64,000 nucleotides of DNA from Deinococcus alpinitundrae. GTDB taxonomy: Bacteria > Deinococcota > Deinococci > Deinococcales > Deinococcaceae. The notes under the pieces are model-generated. The model ran no database searches. It was not told where the DNA came from and saw only the letters and a program-made list of their open reading frames with translations. Both the position numbers and the translations under genes were made by a program. Where the stretch lies: contig NZ_WXZL01000001.1 of NCBI RefSeq assembly GCF_009982895.1, positions 248,001-312,000 of the forward strand. Reading direction: 5' to 3'. Positions 32,984 through 41,963 of this stretch are shown piece after piece. Numbering within the stretch: the stretch's first letter is position 1; each line of letters begins with the position of its first letter.

Positions 32984-33149
32984 CGCAGCACCCGTGTCGT
33001 AGCTCCTTCCTGAGCCAGCCCTTGCGTCTGGAGGGCGCGCACCCGTTCGAAAATATGACTCTCCAGCTCTCAGCATGAATGGGCCTCCTCTGCTGACGCG
33101 GCAGCCCCCCGCGTGGCCCGCTCTTGAGGTAGCGTTCGACCTCGCTCAT
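32984..33149 (-). pseudogene. N-terminal remnant of a PadR-partner (permease-prefix-like) protein
   Basis: The ATG at 33149 overlaps the padR stop (ATGA). The frame reads MSEVERYLKSGPRGGLPRQQ, then shifts: two extra bases in a GAGAG run near 33066-33072 move the continuation ESHIFERVRALQTQGLAQEG out of frame. It breaks off at the IS4 remnant. Proteins starting MSEVERYL behind PadR regulators are usually membrane proteins or their prefix domains. Confidence 0.55.
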
Positions 33150-33472
33150 GCACTGCCACCGAACGTCTGCATGGCGTTCGAAAAGCTGCGCCATCCGGTT
33201 TGCTCCTCGCGCAGCCGCTTCTCGCCGCTCTCGGTGAGACGGTAGACCTTGCGCGGCGGACCACCCATGTCGCTGAGCTGTGCACTCACCGCGATCAGTT
33301 TCTGCTTTTCCAGCCTGTGCAGCGCCGGATAGAGCGTGCCTTCCTTGAAGAAGAACGCGCCACCGTTGCGGGCCTGCACTTCCTGAATGATCTTGAGACC
33401 ATAGAGCGGCCCGCCTTCCAACGTCGTCAGCAAAATCAGGTCAATGTGTCCACGTAATTTATCTGCAGCCAT
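33146..33472 (-). CDS. PadR-family transcriptional regulator
   Basis: A 108-residue PadR repressor. The winged helix shows LEGGPLYGLKIIQEVQ, FKEGTLYPALHRLEKQKLI and PPRKVYRLTESGEKRL, the family signatures. AGGAG lies before the ATG at 33472. PadR genes usually control the gene directly downstream; here that partner is broken, so the regulator may be a leftover or act elsewhere. Confidence 0.9.
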   Translation of the reverse strand: MAADKLRGHIDLILLTTLEGGPLYGLKIIQEVQARNGGAFFFKEGTLYPALHRLEKQKLIAVSAQLSDMGGPPRKVYRLTESGEKRLREEQTGWRSFSNAMQTFGGSA

Positions 33473-33555
33473 GAATCACTCCTGGGAAACGAACTACTTT
33501 GTCTGCCTATAGAGCGGAGCAATCCGGGCGACTTTGCAATTCCCTCAGCGCGGGT

Positions 33556-33584
33556 TTGACAACCCCCCAGCGCGCTGCTATCAT
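33556..33584 (+). promoter_or_regulatory. tRNA operon promoter
   Basis: TTGACA (33556-33561) and TATCAT (33579-33584) are separated by 17 bases, an almost ideal vegetative promoter. Transcription would start just before the tRNA-Met gene at 33602. Confidence 0.8.
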
Positions 33585-33601
33585 TCCCCTCGCTTCGATC
33601 T

Positions 33602-33677
<76 letters not shown>

Positions 33678-33701
33678 AGAAACGTAAGGGCAAAGCAAAA
33701 C

Positions 33702-33776
33702 GGGCGGTTAGCTCAGTGGTAGAGCATTCGCTTCACACGCGAGAGGTCGTAGGTTCAAGTCCTATACCGCCCACCA
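33702..33776 (+). tRNA. tRNA-Val (CAC anticodon)
   Basis: A complete cloverleaf: acceptor GGGCGGT/ACCGCCC, D stem GCTC/GAGC, anticodon stem TTCGC/GCGAG with loop TTCACAC, T arm GTAGG/CCTAT, encoded CCA. It is co-transcribed with tRNA-Met (24 bp apart). Its 3' part is repeated at 51404, marking it as an insertion site. Confidence 0.95.
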
Positions 33777-33812
33777 AAAAAGACCCGCCCAGTGCGGGTT
33801 TTCGCATTTCAG
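33729..33812 (+). repeat. attL-like direct repeat (3' tRNA-Val plus terminator)
   Basis: These 84 bp, from the tRNA-Val anticodon arm to past its terminator, recur at 51404-51487 with two mismatches (33789 C/A, 33798 G/A). Tyrosine-recombinase elements that enter tRNA 3' ends leave this kind of repeat. Confidence 0.85.
33783..33802 (+). terminator. tRNA operon terminator
   Basis: ACCCGC (33783-33788) pairs with GCGGGT (33794-33799), followed by TTT. A slightly altered copy lies within the downstream repeat. Confidence 0.75.
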
Positions 33813-33949
33813 CTCTCCCCCATTTGGCGCACTTTTCCTGCTGTGCAACCGAGTTTGCAACCGTTGAGTTTTGGACCCTCTCGGCACTGGGTCAAGGCAA
33901 GGGCCGTGAATTACGGAAGAGGTGTACCGGGTCGCAGACGAAGTGCAGC

Positions 33950-34135
33950 CCGCTAACCCCTCAAGAGCGCTAGGAAAACCGGGTGCTGGCCTCCACCCAC
34001 CTGCGAGTGGAGCATGTCATTCGGCGTCTGAAGATCTTCCGCGTGCTTAAGGACGTGTACCGTCATCGCAGACGACGCTTTTCCTGACATGCCACTCTGA
34101 TCGCGGTCCTGTGTAACCACTCAATTGCCCGTCAA
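33950..34135 (+). pseudogene. IS5-family transposase C-terminal remnant
   Basis: Just inside the left repeat one frame reads PLTPQER, a TAG, then ENRVLASTHLRVEHVIRRLK and IFRVLKDVYRHRRRRF, the typical C-terminus of DDE transposases of the IS5 group. A later shift gives TLIAVLCNHSIA. Everything upstream is lost. The rest of the gap to 34208 holds no recognised gene. Confidence 0.7.
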
Positions 34136-34208
34136 CCGTGACTTTCGCAGGAGGTCTATTACTGCGTCTTGGTGTTTGAAGTTATAGTGATGTCATGGAT
34201 CATTCGGG

Positions 34209-36023
34209 TCACCTCTGGTGTGTCCGGGATGGACCGTCCTTGGGTAGGGTGAAGCCGAAGGTGGCTCCCTGGCCCACCTGCCCTTTGGCAAATACCTGAC
34301 CCCCGTGCTTAAGGATCAGGCGGCGCACGCTTGCCAGCCCCACACCCGTCCCACTGACTTCATGAGCGCTATGGAGCCGCTGAAACAGGTTAAACAGCTG
34401 GTCCTGGTAGCGCGGATTGAAGCCCAGGCCATTGTCTTGTACGAACACACCCCAGCTCTCGCCCTGATCCTCCGCCCAGACCCTGATGATGGCCGGATCA
34501 CGCGTCTGGGTGAACTTCAAGGCGTTCTCGGTTAACTGGGTCAGCACTTGTGTCAGAGCGTTCCAGTCTCCCCACACTTGCGGCAGGAGCGCTACCTCCC
34601 AGCGAACATTCCGGGTCAGCTGATCTGGGAGCAGGGTGGTCTGGATCTGGGCCATAAGTCCGTTCAGGTCGATGACTCTCGGCCGCAGAGTCTGTTGGGC
34701 AGCGCTTGACAGGTGCAACAGGGCGTCGATCAGGGTATTCATTTGCTGCCCAGCCTGCTCAACCATGTCGAGGTAGCGTGCGCTACGCTCATCGAGTTTG
34801 CCATCGAGCGAAGTGCGAGCCAATTGTAGAAAGCCGGTCATGTGCCGCACTGGGGTGCGCAGGTCATGCGACACCGAGTACGAGAAGGTCTCAAGGTCTT
34901 GGGTCAAGCTCATGAGCTCCTGTGCCCGTAAGTCGAGTGCGTCTCGCTGGGCCGTTACCGTCCGGGCCTGCTGAGCGCGGTCCAGTGCCAGGTCCAGGCT
35001 GTGCCCTACTGCTCGGAAGATCCCCTTCTCACGCTCAGCCCAGGTATCCGACGTCCGGTAGCCCATCATCAGCACACTCTGCAGTTCCCCCGCCACGAAG
35101 TAGGGGTAGCCAGCCACAGCCTGGTAGATTCCTGACTCGCTGATCAACAGTCCGGTGCCGTTCCAGTGGTCGACGAAGGCGGCGGTGTTCTGCCGGAGCA
35201 CTTTGGCGATACTGGAGTGCTCCAGTTGGAACCCCTGGCGCAATAATGGCAGGAGATTGGGATCGGCTGAGGGGTCCCAGAGTGTGGCCTTGAAAAGCTC
35301 GCCCTCACGTTCAAAGTAAGCGGTTTCGACATCACAGGTCGCGCCCAGCAGAGTGATCGCCTGGCAGACCAGGGCCTCGACATTGGTTTCGCTCCCGACC
35401 ACCTCAGTGAAATGCATAAACGCATTCAGGGCTGCGCGTTCGTCCTCCAGTTGCTGGGTGCGTTCTTCAACACGGGTTTCCAACATTCGGGTTGCCTCTA
35501 CGCGTCCAAGAGCGACGGCACACTGGGCCGACAGGATCTTCAGAAAGCGCCTTTCCGCTTCGGTGAATTCGTGCGGTTCCTCAAAGTCGAGCACGATGAT
35601 TCCAAGTGGCCGATGATCCAGGAACATGGGGAGCGCCGCGTTGGCAACTGCTGAGGGCACGCTGGTGCGGCTCTCGACCTCTGGATAGGCCTCCTTCAAT
35701 GCGCCCGCGTGCTCGAAGTACCTCGCCTCGTTCATACGCAGGATGTCCGAAATCAACTGGTGATCTTCGAGCGGCCCTTCTTGCCAGACAGTGAGCGTGA
35801 CATCTTCGTAGCCCTGGCTGCCGGCGATTTTCATCTGCTGGTCGGCCTGGTCCACCAGAAGGACGATCCCGGCGACGGCTCTGAGCGCCTGAACAGCCGG
35901 CGTGAGGACGATCTCGATCACTTCCCGTTGCGTGTTGGTCGCGGCAAGCGCCTCAGTGATCTCTTGCAGGTACTCCACCAAGTTGGTAGAGGAATCGAGA
36001 TCGATGTCAGGCAGGGCAGTCAT
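34209..36023 (-). CDS. GAF-domain sensor histidine kinase
   Basis: A 604-residue soluble kinase with no membrane helix. A first GAF domain (about 20-165), a short coiled coil, a second GAF-like domain (about 200-345) and a coiled coil lead to HisKA with SVSHDLRTPVRHMTG (phospho-accepting His near 395). HATPase follows, with the N box TENALKFT, DNGLGFN and GTGVGLASVRR. The kinase core resembles bacteriophytochrome-type kinases, but no chromophore Cys is evident. TATGTT lies 5 bases before the ATG (minus strand), so it is leaderless. No response regulator is adjacent. Confidence 0.92.
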   Translation of the reverse strand: MTALPDIDLDSSTNLVEYLQEITEALAATNTQREVIEIVLTPAVQALRAVAGIVLLVDQADQQMKIAGSQGYEDVTLTVWQEGPLEDHQLISDILRMNEARYFEHAGALKEAYPEVESRTSVPSAVANAALPMFLDHRPLGIIVLDFEEPHEFTEAERRFLKILSAQCAVALGRVEATRMLETRVEERTQQLEDERAALNAFMHFTEVVGSETNVEALVCQAITLLGATCDVETAYFEREGELFKATLWDPSADPNLLPLLRQGFQLEHSSIAKVLRQNTAAFVDHWNGTGLLISESGIYQAVAGYPYFVAGELQSVLMMGYRTSDTWAEREKGIFRAVGHSLDLALDRAQQARTVTAQRDALDLRAQELMSLTQDLETFSYSVSHDLRTPVRHMTGFLQLARTSLDGKLDERSARYLDMVEQAGQQMNTLIDALLHLSSAAQQTLRPRVIDLNGLMAQIQTTLLPDQLTRNVRWEVALLPQVWGDWNALTQVLTQLTENALKFTQTRDPAIIRVWAEDQGESWGVFVQDNGLGFNPRYQDQLFNLFQRLHSAHEVSGTGVGLASVRRLILKHGGQVFAKGQVGQGATFGFTLPKDGPSRTHQR

Positions 36024-36651
36024 GACTCAACATAAACGCTCGGGCCTCAGGTTGCTGTTGTCGGACTCTTAAGGCCGTGTGCAATCAGCTGTTTGCACAT
36101 GCTCTAACAGAACGGTGTCACTTCGGTGTGTCGCACCAAAACCAGCCAATCCACTCTCATCCCGCCTTTAAGTGGCGAACACGAGCGGAGATAAGACCGG
36201 GCAGCGTCCCCTCGTTTCGTTCTTTGGCCTCCGCCCGATCCTGGCCCTGCCCAAAGGCTGCTGTTCCGGCTAGCCAGGGTCTCCCTACGAGCTGCGCCGA
36301 AATCAGGCGTCGACGTGTCGAAGTGCAGCGTCTTAAGCGCCCGGAAGCCAGGCGTCAAGCACCGATCACCGAGGAACCTTAAGGGCAACTGATCGTGCTT
36401 CAGAAACCCGACCTCGACTGGGGGCAGCTCGCCTTCCCACACCAGCCCTCCGCTCAAGTGAGCGGGCTTTACCTCGCACAAGAATGGCGCGTGGCAACAG
36501 CGGCTAACCGAGGTGGGTTTCCAGCATGCCAGAATGCCCTGCCAATCGGCGGAAGAGGCGAATTCGTGTGAGTGACCTGTCTGGCAAGGTGCAGCCGCAG
36601 CTTTGCCTGTTTCCCCTATAAAGCTTCCGGTCTACTTAAAAGGAGAGTCCC
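36024..36651. other. Gene-less stretch with a hairpin
   Basis: About 630 bp without a convincing gene. Open frames exist on both strands (36077-36382 and 36104-36481), but neither has a ribosome site or leaderless promoter, or looks like a protein family. A compact palindrome CCGCTCA-AG-TGAGCGG lies at 36450-36465, followed by GCTTT, possibly a terminator. Confidence 0.4.
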
Positions 36652-37575
36652 ATGCCTCACCCATTCATCCAGGACACCCCCATCGCGCCAGTAGCAGAAG
36701 GTCTTCTGAGTGTCATTCTTCTGGGAACCGGCACCCCACGTGCCTATCCTGGAGCCGCCAAGCCTGCCGTGGCCGTGGCCGCAGGAGGACAGGTATTATT
36801 GTTCGATTGTGGCAGCGATACGGTGCGTCAGCTCATTTCGTCCGGACTGATGCCCCAGCGCGTGCGTGACGTGTTTTTTACCCATCATCACTATGACCAC
36901 AACGCTGGTTTCCCTGACCTCTTTATCAGTAGCTGGCGGACTCACGTCGGTGTCATTCCGGGCCGCAGTCAGGCCATGCGCGTTTATGGGCCTACCCGGA
37001 CCCGTGAAATCATCGGAAAGTTCTACGATGCCCTCGCTTATGATATTGGCCTCCGAGTGGCCTACAACAAATCCGATGCGGCAGGTGCCGATATTGAGTT
37101 CTTCGAAAAGAATAGTGGCCTTGTCTTTGACCAGAACAGCGTCAGGGTGACTGCGTTCGCGGTAGATCACCGGCCAGTCGAACCCGCCTTGGGTTACCTC
37201 ATCGAGTACCGGGGTAAGCGTGTGGTCATCAGTGGAGACACTCGGCCCATGCCGAGCACTGCTGCGCATGCCCGGGAAGCGGACCTGCTGATTCACGACG
37301 CCTACAATGAACTGTGGCTCACTGAGATTGCGTCAGAGAATCCGGATCAGGCTATTCAGGTGACCAATCCTGCCAAGTACCACACCACGACTTTGGAAGC
37401 CGCCAAAATTGCCCAGGAGGCCCAGGTCCAGCATCTTGTCCTCACGCACCATATTCCTGTGCCTCAAGCGACTTCAGAAGCTGAAACGGCATACATCACA
37501 GGAATGTCTGAGATCTTCAGTGGCCGGATTACTGTAGGCCGCGACTTGATGCGTTTCGACCTGGAGACGAATTGA
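36652..37575 (+). CDS. MBL-fold metallo-hydrolase (RNase Z / arylsulfatase-like branch)
   Basis: A 307-residue hydrolase with the metal motif THHHYDHN near residue 76, VISGDTRPM (metal-bridging Asp) near 200 and late histidines in LVLTHHIP. There is no signal peptide. AAAGGAGAG precedes the ATG. It is somewhat less GC-rich than the core. It could act on cyclic phosphodiesters, sulfates or lactones; the sequence does not decide. Confidence 0.85.
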   Translation: MPHPFIQDTPIAPVAEGLLSVILLGTGTPRAYPGAAKPAVAVAAGGQVLLFDCGSDTVRQLISSGLMPQRVRDVFFTHHHYDHNAGFPDLFISSWRTHVGVIPGRSQAMRVYGPTRTREIIGKFYDALAYDIGLRVAYNKSDAAGADIEFFEKNSGLVFDQNSVRVTAFAVDHRPVEPALGYLIEYRGKRVVISGDTRPMPSTAAHAREADLLIHDAYNELWLTEIASENPDQAIQVTNPAKYHTTTLEAAKIAQEAQVQHLVLTHHIPVPQATSEAETAYITGMSEIFSGRITVGRDLMRFDLETN

Positions 37576-37836
37576 AGGCACGGGGTATTTGATGAGCACC
37601 TTGTCTCGGGGAAACAGCGGAGCATCCTCAGCACATCGACGGGATAGCGGACTGGACTTCGTGTTCGCTGGCGCTCAACAGAGGTGGCAGTGCTGTTACA
37701 GGGAACTGAAACAAGGGGCCCACAGGCGCTACTGACTTCTTGAGCAACCTCTGCGACATGTTGCCCTTCTGGCCGCAGGAGATGCCGCGTCAGTTGGTTG
37801 AGGTGCTGATTTTCACAGGGGAAGCACAACAGTCTG

Positions 37837-38487
37837 CTAGGCCAGGCCGACAAAGAGATGGTAGGTTCTCCCCTGATTCTCCTTTGACTGAGTCGTCTCG
37901 AAGCGGCGCAGAAGCGCTGCCAGTTCATGCTGGAGCACTTTGGCTTCCGCAGGAAGTAGACGCAGTTCAGCGTACTGGAGCAGTGCGGCGGGGAGGTGAT
38001 CATCCAGTGGATCGCAATCGGTCTCTGGGCAGCGCTGGGGCTGCATCGCCCAGCGCTCGCCCTGCCGAGCAAAGTGAATGCCCCACTCAGCATCAGCGGG
38101 GAACGCTGAGGCGGCTTGCGCATAAGCCGTGAATAAGGCCACCACATCAGGGGTATGGAGGCTCTGGGCCAAGGCGGGCAGATCTTCGGCCTGAGTGAAT
38201 CGGTGAGGCACAAAAAACGTATCTGCGGTGCAGCGGTAGATAGTCTGGATCCCCCGAGCATGCCGTTCCCGACCCACCGCGAACACCAGACCAAGGCGCT
38301 CCCAGCGGCGTACGCGGGCCAGCATGGTATTGGCATGCTCACCTGTCTGCTTGGCAGCGGAAGCAACGGTGCAGCCTCGACCCAGAAACGGGAGTAGTGC
38401 TGTGCGCTGCCGCGCGTCGAACAGCGGGCGAATCGCGGCAGGATCCTCCAGCACGAGCGAAGGAACAGGTGATTGAAGTGATTGCAT
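37837..38487 (-). CDS. Winged-helix DNA-binding protein, ArsR-like
   Basis: A 216-residue protein. Residues about 20-75 show a winged helix (LLPFLGRGCTVASAAKQTGE, then ARVRRWERLGLVFAVGRER). The rest is unassigned, with a helical C-terminus (LPAEAKVLQHELAALLRRFE). The ATG at 38487 is preferred because the conserved part begins after it; an upstream in-frame start at 38619 would overlap the divergent gene. It faces the next hydrolase gene across 30 bp and may control it. Confidence 0.6.
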   Translation of the reverse strand: MQSLQSPVPSLVLEDPAAIRPLFDARQRTALLPFLGRGCTVASAAKQTGEHANTMLARVRRWERLGLVFAVGRERHARGIQTIYRCTADTFFVPHRFTQAEDLPALAQSLHTPDVVALFTAYAQAASAFPADAEWGIHFARQGERWAMQPQRCPETDCDPLDDHLPAALLQYAELRLLPAEAKVLQHELAALLRRFETTQSKENQGRTYHLFVGLA

Positions 38488-38517
38488 TTCACCTGAGCGT
38501 ACCCCGACCCTGGGGTC

Positions 38518-39168
38518 ATGCTTCCTGTTGCTCCAGATGTTTTTCTGCTGCCCGCCTGGTTTGGCCGGACCATCAACGCTTACCTGATCGGCGACGTACT
38601 GATCGATGCTGGCATCCAATCCTCCAGTACTCGGCTGGCTCAGCAGCTGCGTGGCCGTTCCTTACGGGCCCACGCCTTGACCCATGCGCATTCAGATCAT
38701 CAGGGTGCCAGTGCTGCGCTGTGCCTGGCGCTGGACCTGCCGTTGTGGGCCAGCCCTGCTGAGGCAGACGTCATGGCACAGCCTTACCACCCCCGCTCTC
38801 TCGTCGATCACCTTCAGGCACGGTTCTGGCGTGGGCCTACATATCCCGTCGTCCGGCGGCTGCGAGAAGGTGATGAGGTCGGCGGATTCGAGGTGTTGGA
38901 ACTGCCCGGTCACTCTCCCGGCCATTTGGGGTTCTGGCGGCAACGCGACCGGGTGCTGCTTGCAGGTGATGTGCTCATGAATCTGGACCTTCGGACGGGT
39001 CGTGAGCGGTTGGGAGAGCCGCTCCGGGCCTTCACTGCGGATCAGGCCCGGAATCGCCAGAGTATCCAGCGTGTGGCAGCCCTGGCACCAGCACTCACAC
39101 TGTTCGGTCATGGACCGCCCCTCTATGGTCCAGCGAAGCTTGAAGCCTTGGCTCAGCAGCTGACCTAA
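38518..39168 (+). CDS. MBL-fold metallo-hydrolase
   Basis: A 216-residue hydrolase of the glyoxalase II / lactonase type. Metal ligands appear in THAHSDHQG (about residue 57), ELPGHSPGHLGFW and LLAGDVLMN, with a last His in LFGHGPP. The protein is short and ends shortly after the fold. It is divergent from the winged-helix gene, suggesting a regulator/enzyme pair. Confidence 0.85.
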   Translation: MLPVAPDVFLLPAWFGRTINAYLIGDVLIDAGIQSSSTRLAQQLRGRSLRAHALTHAHSDHQGASAALCLALDLPLWASPAEADVMAQPYHPRSLVDHLQARFWRGPTYPVVRRLREGDEVGGFEVLELPGHSPGHLGFWRQRDRVLLAGDVLMNLDLRTGRERLGEPLRAFTADQARNRQSIQRVAALAPALTLFGHGPPLYGPAKLEALAQQLT

Positions 39169-39560
39169 TGTGGTCTGAGCAACGGGTGGGCTCCTGTTGG
39201 AGGGAGAGCAGCTGGAATTCTCGAATGGCTTGTGGACGATGTTGAGCAGATCATCTTTCCTCAGCGTCGCGTCCATGCAGCACAGCAGGAGGGCAATGCG
39301 CCCATCCCTGGAGGGACACCTTATAGTCGCTCATCAGCTACGGCGAGAGCTTCAAGGAGATGAATTCGACCTCTAGAGAGCTGCCGTTCATGCCGGATCA
39401 GCGCTTGGCAATCATGGCCAGCATCCGTGCCAAGGGAAATGTCAAGCTGGGCAGTACAGATGCTGAATCAGATCCTGCCGGTGGTGAAGACCGCGCGGTT
39501 CAGTGGCCAGCCGCCACAGGGCTGGGAAGCTGAGAGTGGGGAGCACGAGGGAAGGTCAGA
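39169..39560. other. Gene-less stretch
   Basis: About 390 bp with short open frames only. One short run reads MPDQRLAIMASIRAKGNV near 39390-39440, which might be a fragment of a lost gene, but I cannot assign it. Confidence 0.3.
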
Positions 39561-41402
39561 TCACCCTAACGCAACTGCCAAAAATGCTTTGACCACTTGA
39601 GGATCGAAGTGCCGACCAGACTGCCTCTGTATTTCTCGGATGGCTTCTCTAGGGTGCCAGGAGTCCTTATAAGGACGCTTGCTGATCAGAGCATCGTACA
39701 CGTCACAAACGGCAAAGATGCGTGCCGCCAGCGGTATCTCTTCACCGGATAAGCTGTCGGGGTAACCGGTGCCGTCCCAGCGTTCATGGTGGAAGCGAAT
39801 CACAGCCAGCACTGCCGCTGAAAGACCAGGCAGCCGCGACGCCAGCTCCCAACCTCTCACTGTGTGTGTCTGCATAATGCCCCACTCCTCTGGCGTAAGC
39901 TCGCCAGGTTTTTGGAGGATAGCGTCCGGAATGACGAGCTTCCCGAGATCATGCAAATACGCACCCGCCTGCAAAGAATTCAGGTCCACGGGATGAAGTC
40001 CAAGGGCAACACCAAGCTGAGCCGCCCACTTGACTGCCCGTTTGGTATGACCATGCGTTTCGAGATCACGCGCCTCCAAGACGAGACCAAGTGTCAGCAG
40101 ACCCGCTTCGAGCGTCGTGTGAACTTCGCGGACCACTCGACGGAGTTCCAAAGCATGCTCCAAACGTAGAGCCGTTAATTCCACTACTTTTCGCATATGG
40201 GATGTGATGGTCTGCCAGCGGTCCATCGTCAGGAGCGTCAACATCGCGGTGATCTTTCCCTGGCTGCGTACTGGTGTCAAGATGATGCTTTTGACACCAA
40301 GTTTCACCAGGGCTGGACGACTGTCGGGTTCTGAAGGATAGTCCGTACTCCAGACCGTCTGCTGAGTGCGCTGCACCTCGCGGGCCAGTCCAGAAAGAGG
40401 CTCCCGAACGTGAAGAGGAATATCCCATGCCGGAGTATTGGACCGCCTCGCTTGGTGAGTGACATATTGGGCGTCCTCTTCCCAGGAAGTACTTAAGGCA
40501 AGGTCGAAATCCAGTAAGTGAAGCAGATTTTTAAGTGAATGCTGAATAATATCATTCGGATCGTGGAGCGTTTCAAGGTATTTGGAGAACTCGACGAAGG
40601 CCAGTGCTTCCCAGTCACCCGGCACTGTTTCATTCAGTCGCTCTTTGCGCTCGTTCAACCGTTCATCGGCGAGGGCAAAGGCACGTTCGTATGGGTTGCC
40701 CGCATGCCAGATGGTCAGACCGGCACTAAATGCGGGTACACCTGGGAAGGGAGTTGGTACACTCTCTTCAATCTGCTCCAGGAGGTCTTCCAAAGCAGTG
40801 ATGTCAGCACCCGGCACCAGAATAATAAACTCGTCACCCCCCCACCGACCCATGAGCGCACCCTCCGGTAGGCGTTCCAAGATGCTGTGTGTCACCTGAC
40901 GGATGTGTCGATCGCCTCCACTGTGTCCCCGGAGTGAATTCACTGCCTTGAGGCGATTCAGGTCGATGAGCGCCAGAACTGCCGGTAAGGAAGTAAATTC
41001 CTGGGCTTGCAGGAAGGCCTGCCGGGTGAGGCAGCCCGTAAGCGCATCGTGTTTTAAGGCGTCACTCGTTGGTGCAACCTGGAGGAGACGACGGACATGA
41101 ACGATCACGCCACCTTCATGTGGATACAGAATGACGCCGACCCAGCCACCATGCCGATGACCAAAGGTTTCGAACTCGGTGCGTTCCTGGGCATTGATGG
41201 CATGCTGATAGATGTCGATGACATCTTGTGGCGGACGCATGGGCAATCCCTCTTCAAGCGTTTTACCCAATATCTCATACGGCTGGACGTTCCATGACTT
41301 GAGCGTGAAAGCATTCACATAGATGAAGCATCTGGCAGCATCCAAAATGTACATGACGTCCTGAACAAGATCGAAAGCCTGAGGATTGAGAACGCTGGAC
41401 AC
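39561..41402 (-). CDS. PAS-GGDEF-GAF-HD-GYP c-di-GMP signalling protein
   Basis: A 613-residue cytoplasmic protein. A PAS domain (about 8-105) leads to a diguanylate cyclase-like domain with WGGDEFIILVPG near 190. A GAF domain (about 275-420) follows, then HD-GYP with HDLGK and HHERWDGTGYPDSLSGEEIP (about 425-610). Both catalytic signatures are intact, so it may make and break c-di-GMP, with PAS and GAF as sensors. The start is GTG at 41402. TATGCT (41413-41408, minus strand) lies 5 bases before it, again leaderless. Confidence 0.92.
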   Translation of the reverse strand: MSSVLNPQAFDLVQDVMYILDAARCFIYVNAFTLKSWNVQPYEILGKTLEEGLPMRPPQDVIDIYQHAINAQERTEFETFGHRHGGWVGVILYPHEGGVIVHVRRLLQVAPTSDALKHDALTGCLTRQAFLQAQEFTSLPAVLALIDLNRLKAVNSLRGHSGGDRHIRQVTHSILERLPEGALMGRWGGDEFIILVPGADITALEDLLEQIEESVPTPFPGVPAFSAGLTIWHAGNPYERAFALADERLNERKERLNETVPGDWEALAFVEFSKYLETLHDPNDIIQHSLKNLLHLLDFDLALSTSWEEDAQYVTHQARRSNTPAWDIPLHVREPLSGLAREVQRTQQTVWSTDYPSEPDSRPALVKLGVKSIILTPVRSQGKITAMLTLLTMDRWQTITSHMRKVVELTALRLEHALELRRVVREVHTTLEAGLLTLGLVLEARDLETHGHTKRAVKWAAQLGVALGLHPVDLNSLQAGAYLHDLGKLVIPDAILQKPGELTPEEWGIMQTHTVRGWELASRLPGLSAAVLAVIRFHHERWDGTGYPDSLSGEEIPLAARIFAVCDVYDALISKRPYKDSWHPREAIREIQRQSGRHFDPQVVKAFLAVALG

Positions 41403-41963
41403 CTTTCAGCATAAGGCAAAATGTCCTACAACGCCATGACAGCGAGCAAGTCGAGAAGGTGTTGAACTTCTAAGCGCGCAATCACGGTCCAGACCAAATT
41501 GAGGTTAACCAGTTTATTATCTAATTACCGCAGATGGGGATCGATTCGGAAGCCAAAGATGCCATTGGGACGGTGTTTGTGTGATGTCCCAATGGCATCT
41601 TTGCTGCCCCTGCCTGACGCCGTCACCCTTCTCGCTGGCTCGGCAGCAGCTCATATCCCTTCAAAGTTGCTGCATCCGCACGAAAAAATCACCGATTCGT
41701 GGCCCTCCCCCAACGACTGCACAACATGCCGCACTTCAGTCGTTGGTGGCAGCTGCTCAAGCTCCAGCGCTTTCCGGAGTTTCCGTCCGAACCTCACACC
41801 CGACGGAGGCTCCATCCTGACCCGGAGCAGTTTTGGGCGCACCTCAACGTTGTGCAACGCACAACCAACAATCCACTCCCGATCCTGCCCCTTTCCGGCG
41901 TGGGACTGGGGCATGTCGCATTTCTACAATCATCCGGCAGGGTCGGCGGTCTACCCTGAGCCC
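41403..41963. other. Gene-less stretch containing a long hairpin
   Basis: 560 bp between divergent genes. It holds the HD-GYP promoter at the left, a perfect 18-bp inverted repeat at 41554-41603, and the MFS leaderless -10 (TACCCT, 41952-41957) at the right. Open frames here show no recognisable protein. Confidence 0.45.
41554..41603. repeat. Perfect 18-bp inverted repeat
   Basis: CAAAGATGCCATTGGGAC (41554-41571) is mirrored exactly by GTCCCAATGGCATCTTTG (41586-41603) around a 14-base loop. No T-run follows on either strand, which argues against a simple terminator. Confidence 0.85.

Noticed and set aside
33813..34208. Integrase gene next to the left repeat
   Set aside because: The only protein-like sequence is an IS5-type transposase tail with a DDE-family C-terminus; no tyrosine recombinase motifs were found here or near 51.3 kb.
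36077..36482. Overlapping open frames on both strands in a gap
   Set aside because: Neither has a ribosome site, a leaderless promoter or recognisable protein character.
41499..41963. A 155-codon N-terminal extension of the MFS transporter
   Set aside because: The extension contains the 18-bp hairpin region and non-conserved sequence; the leaderless promoter and the first membrane helix fit the ATG at 41964.
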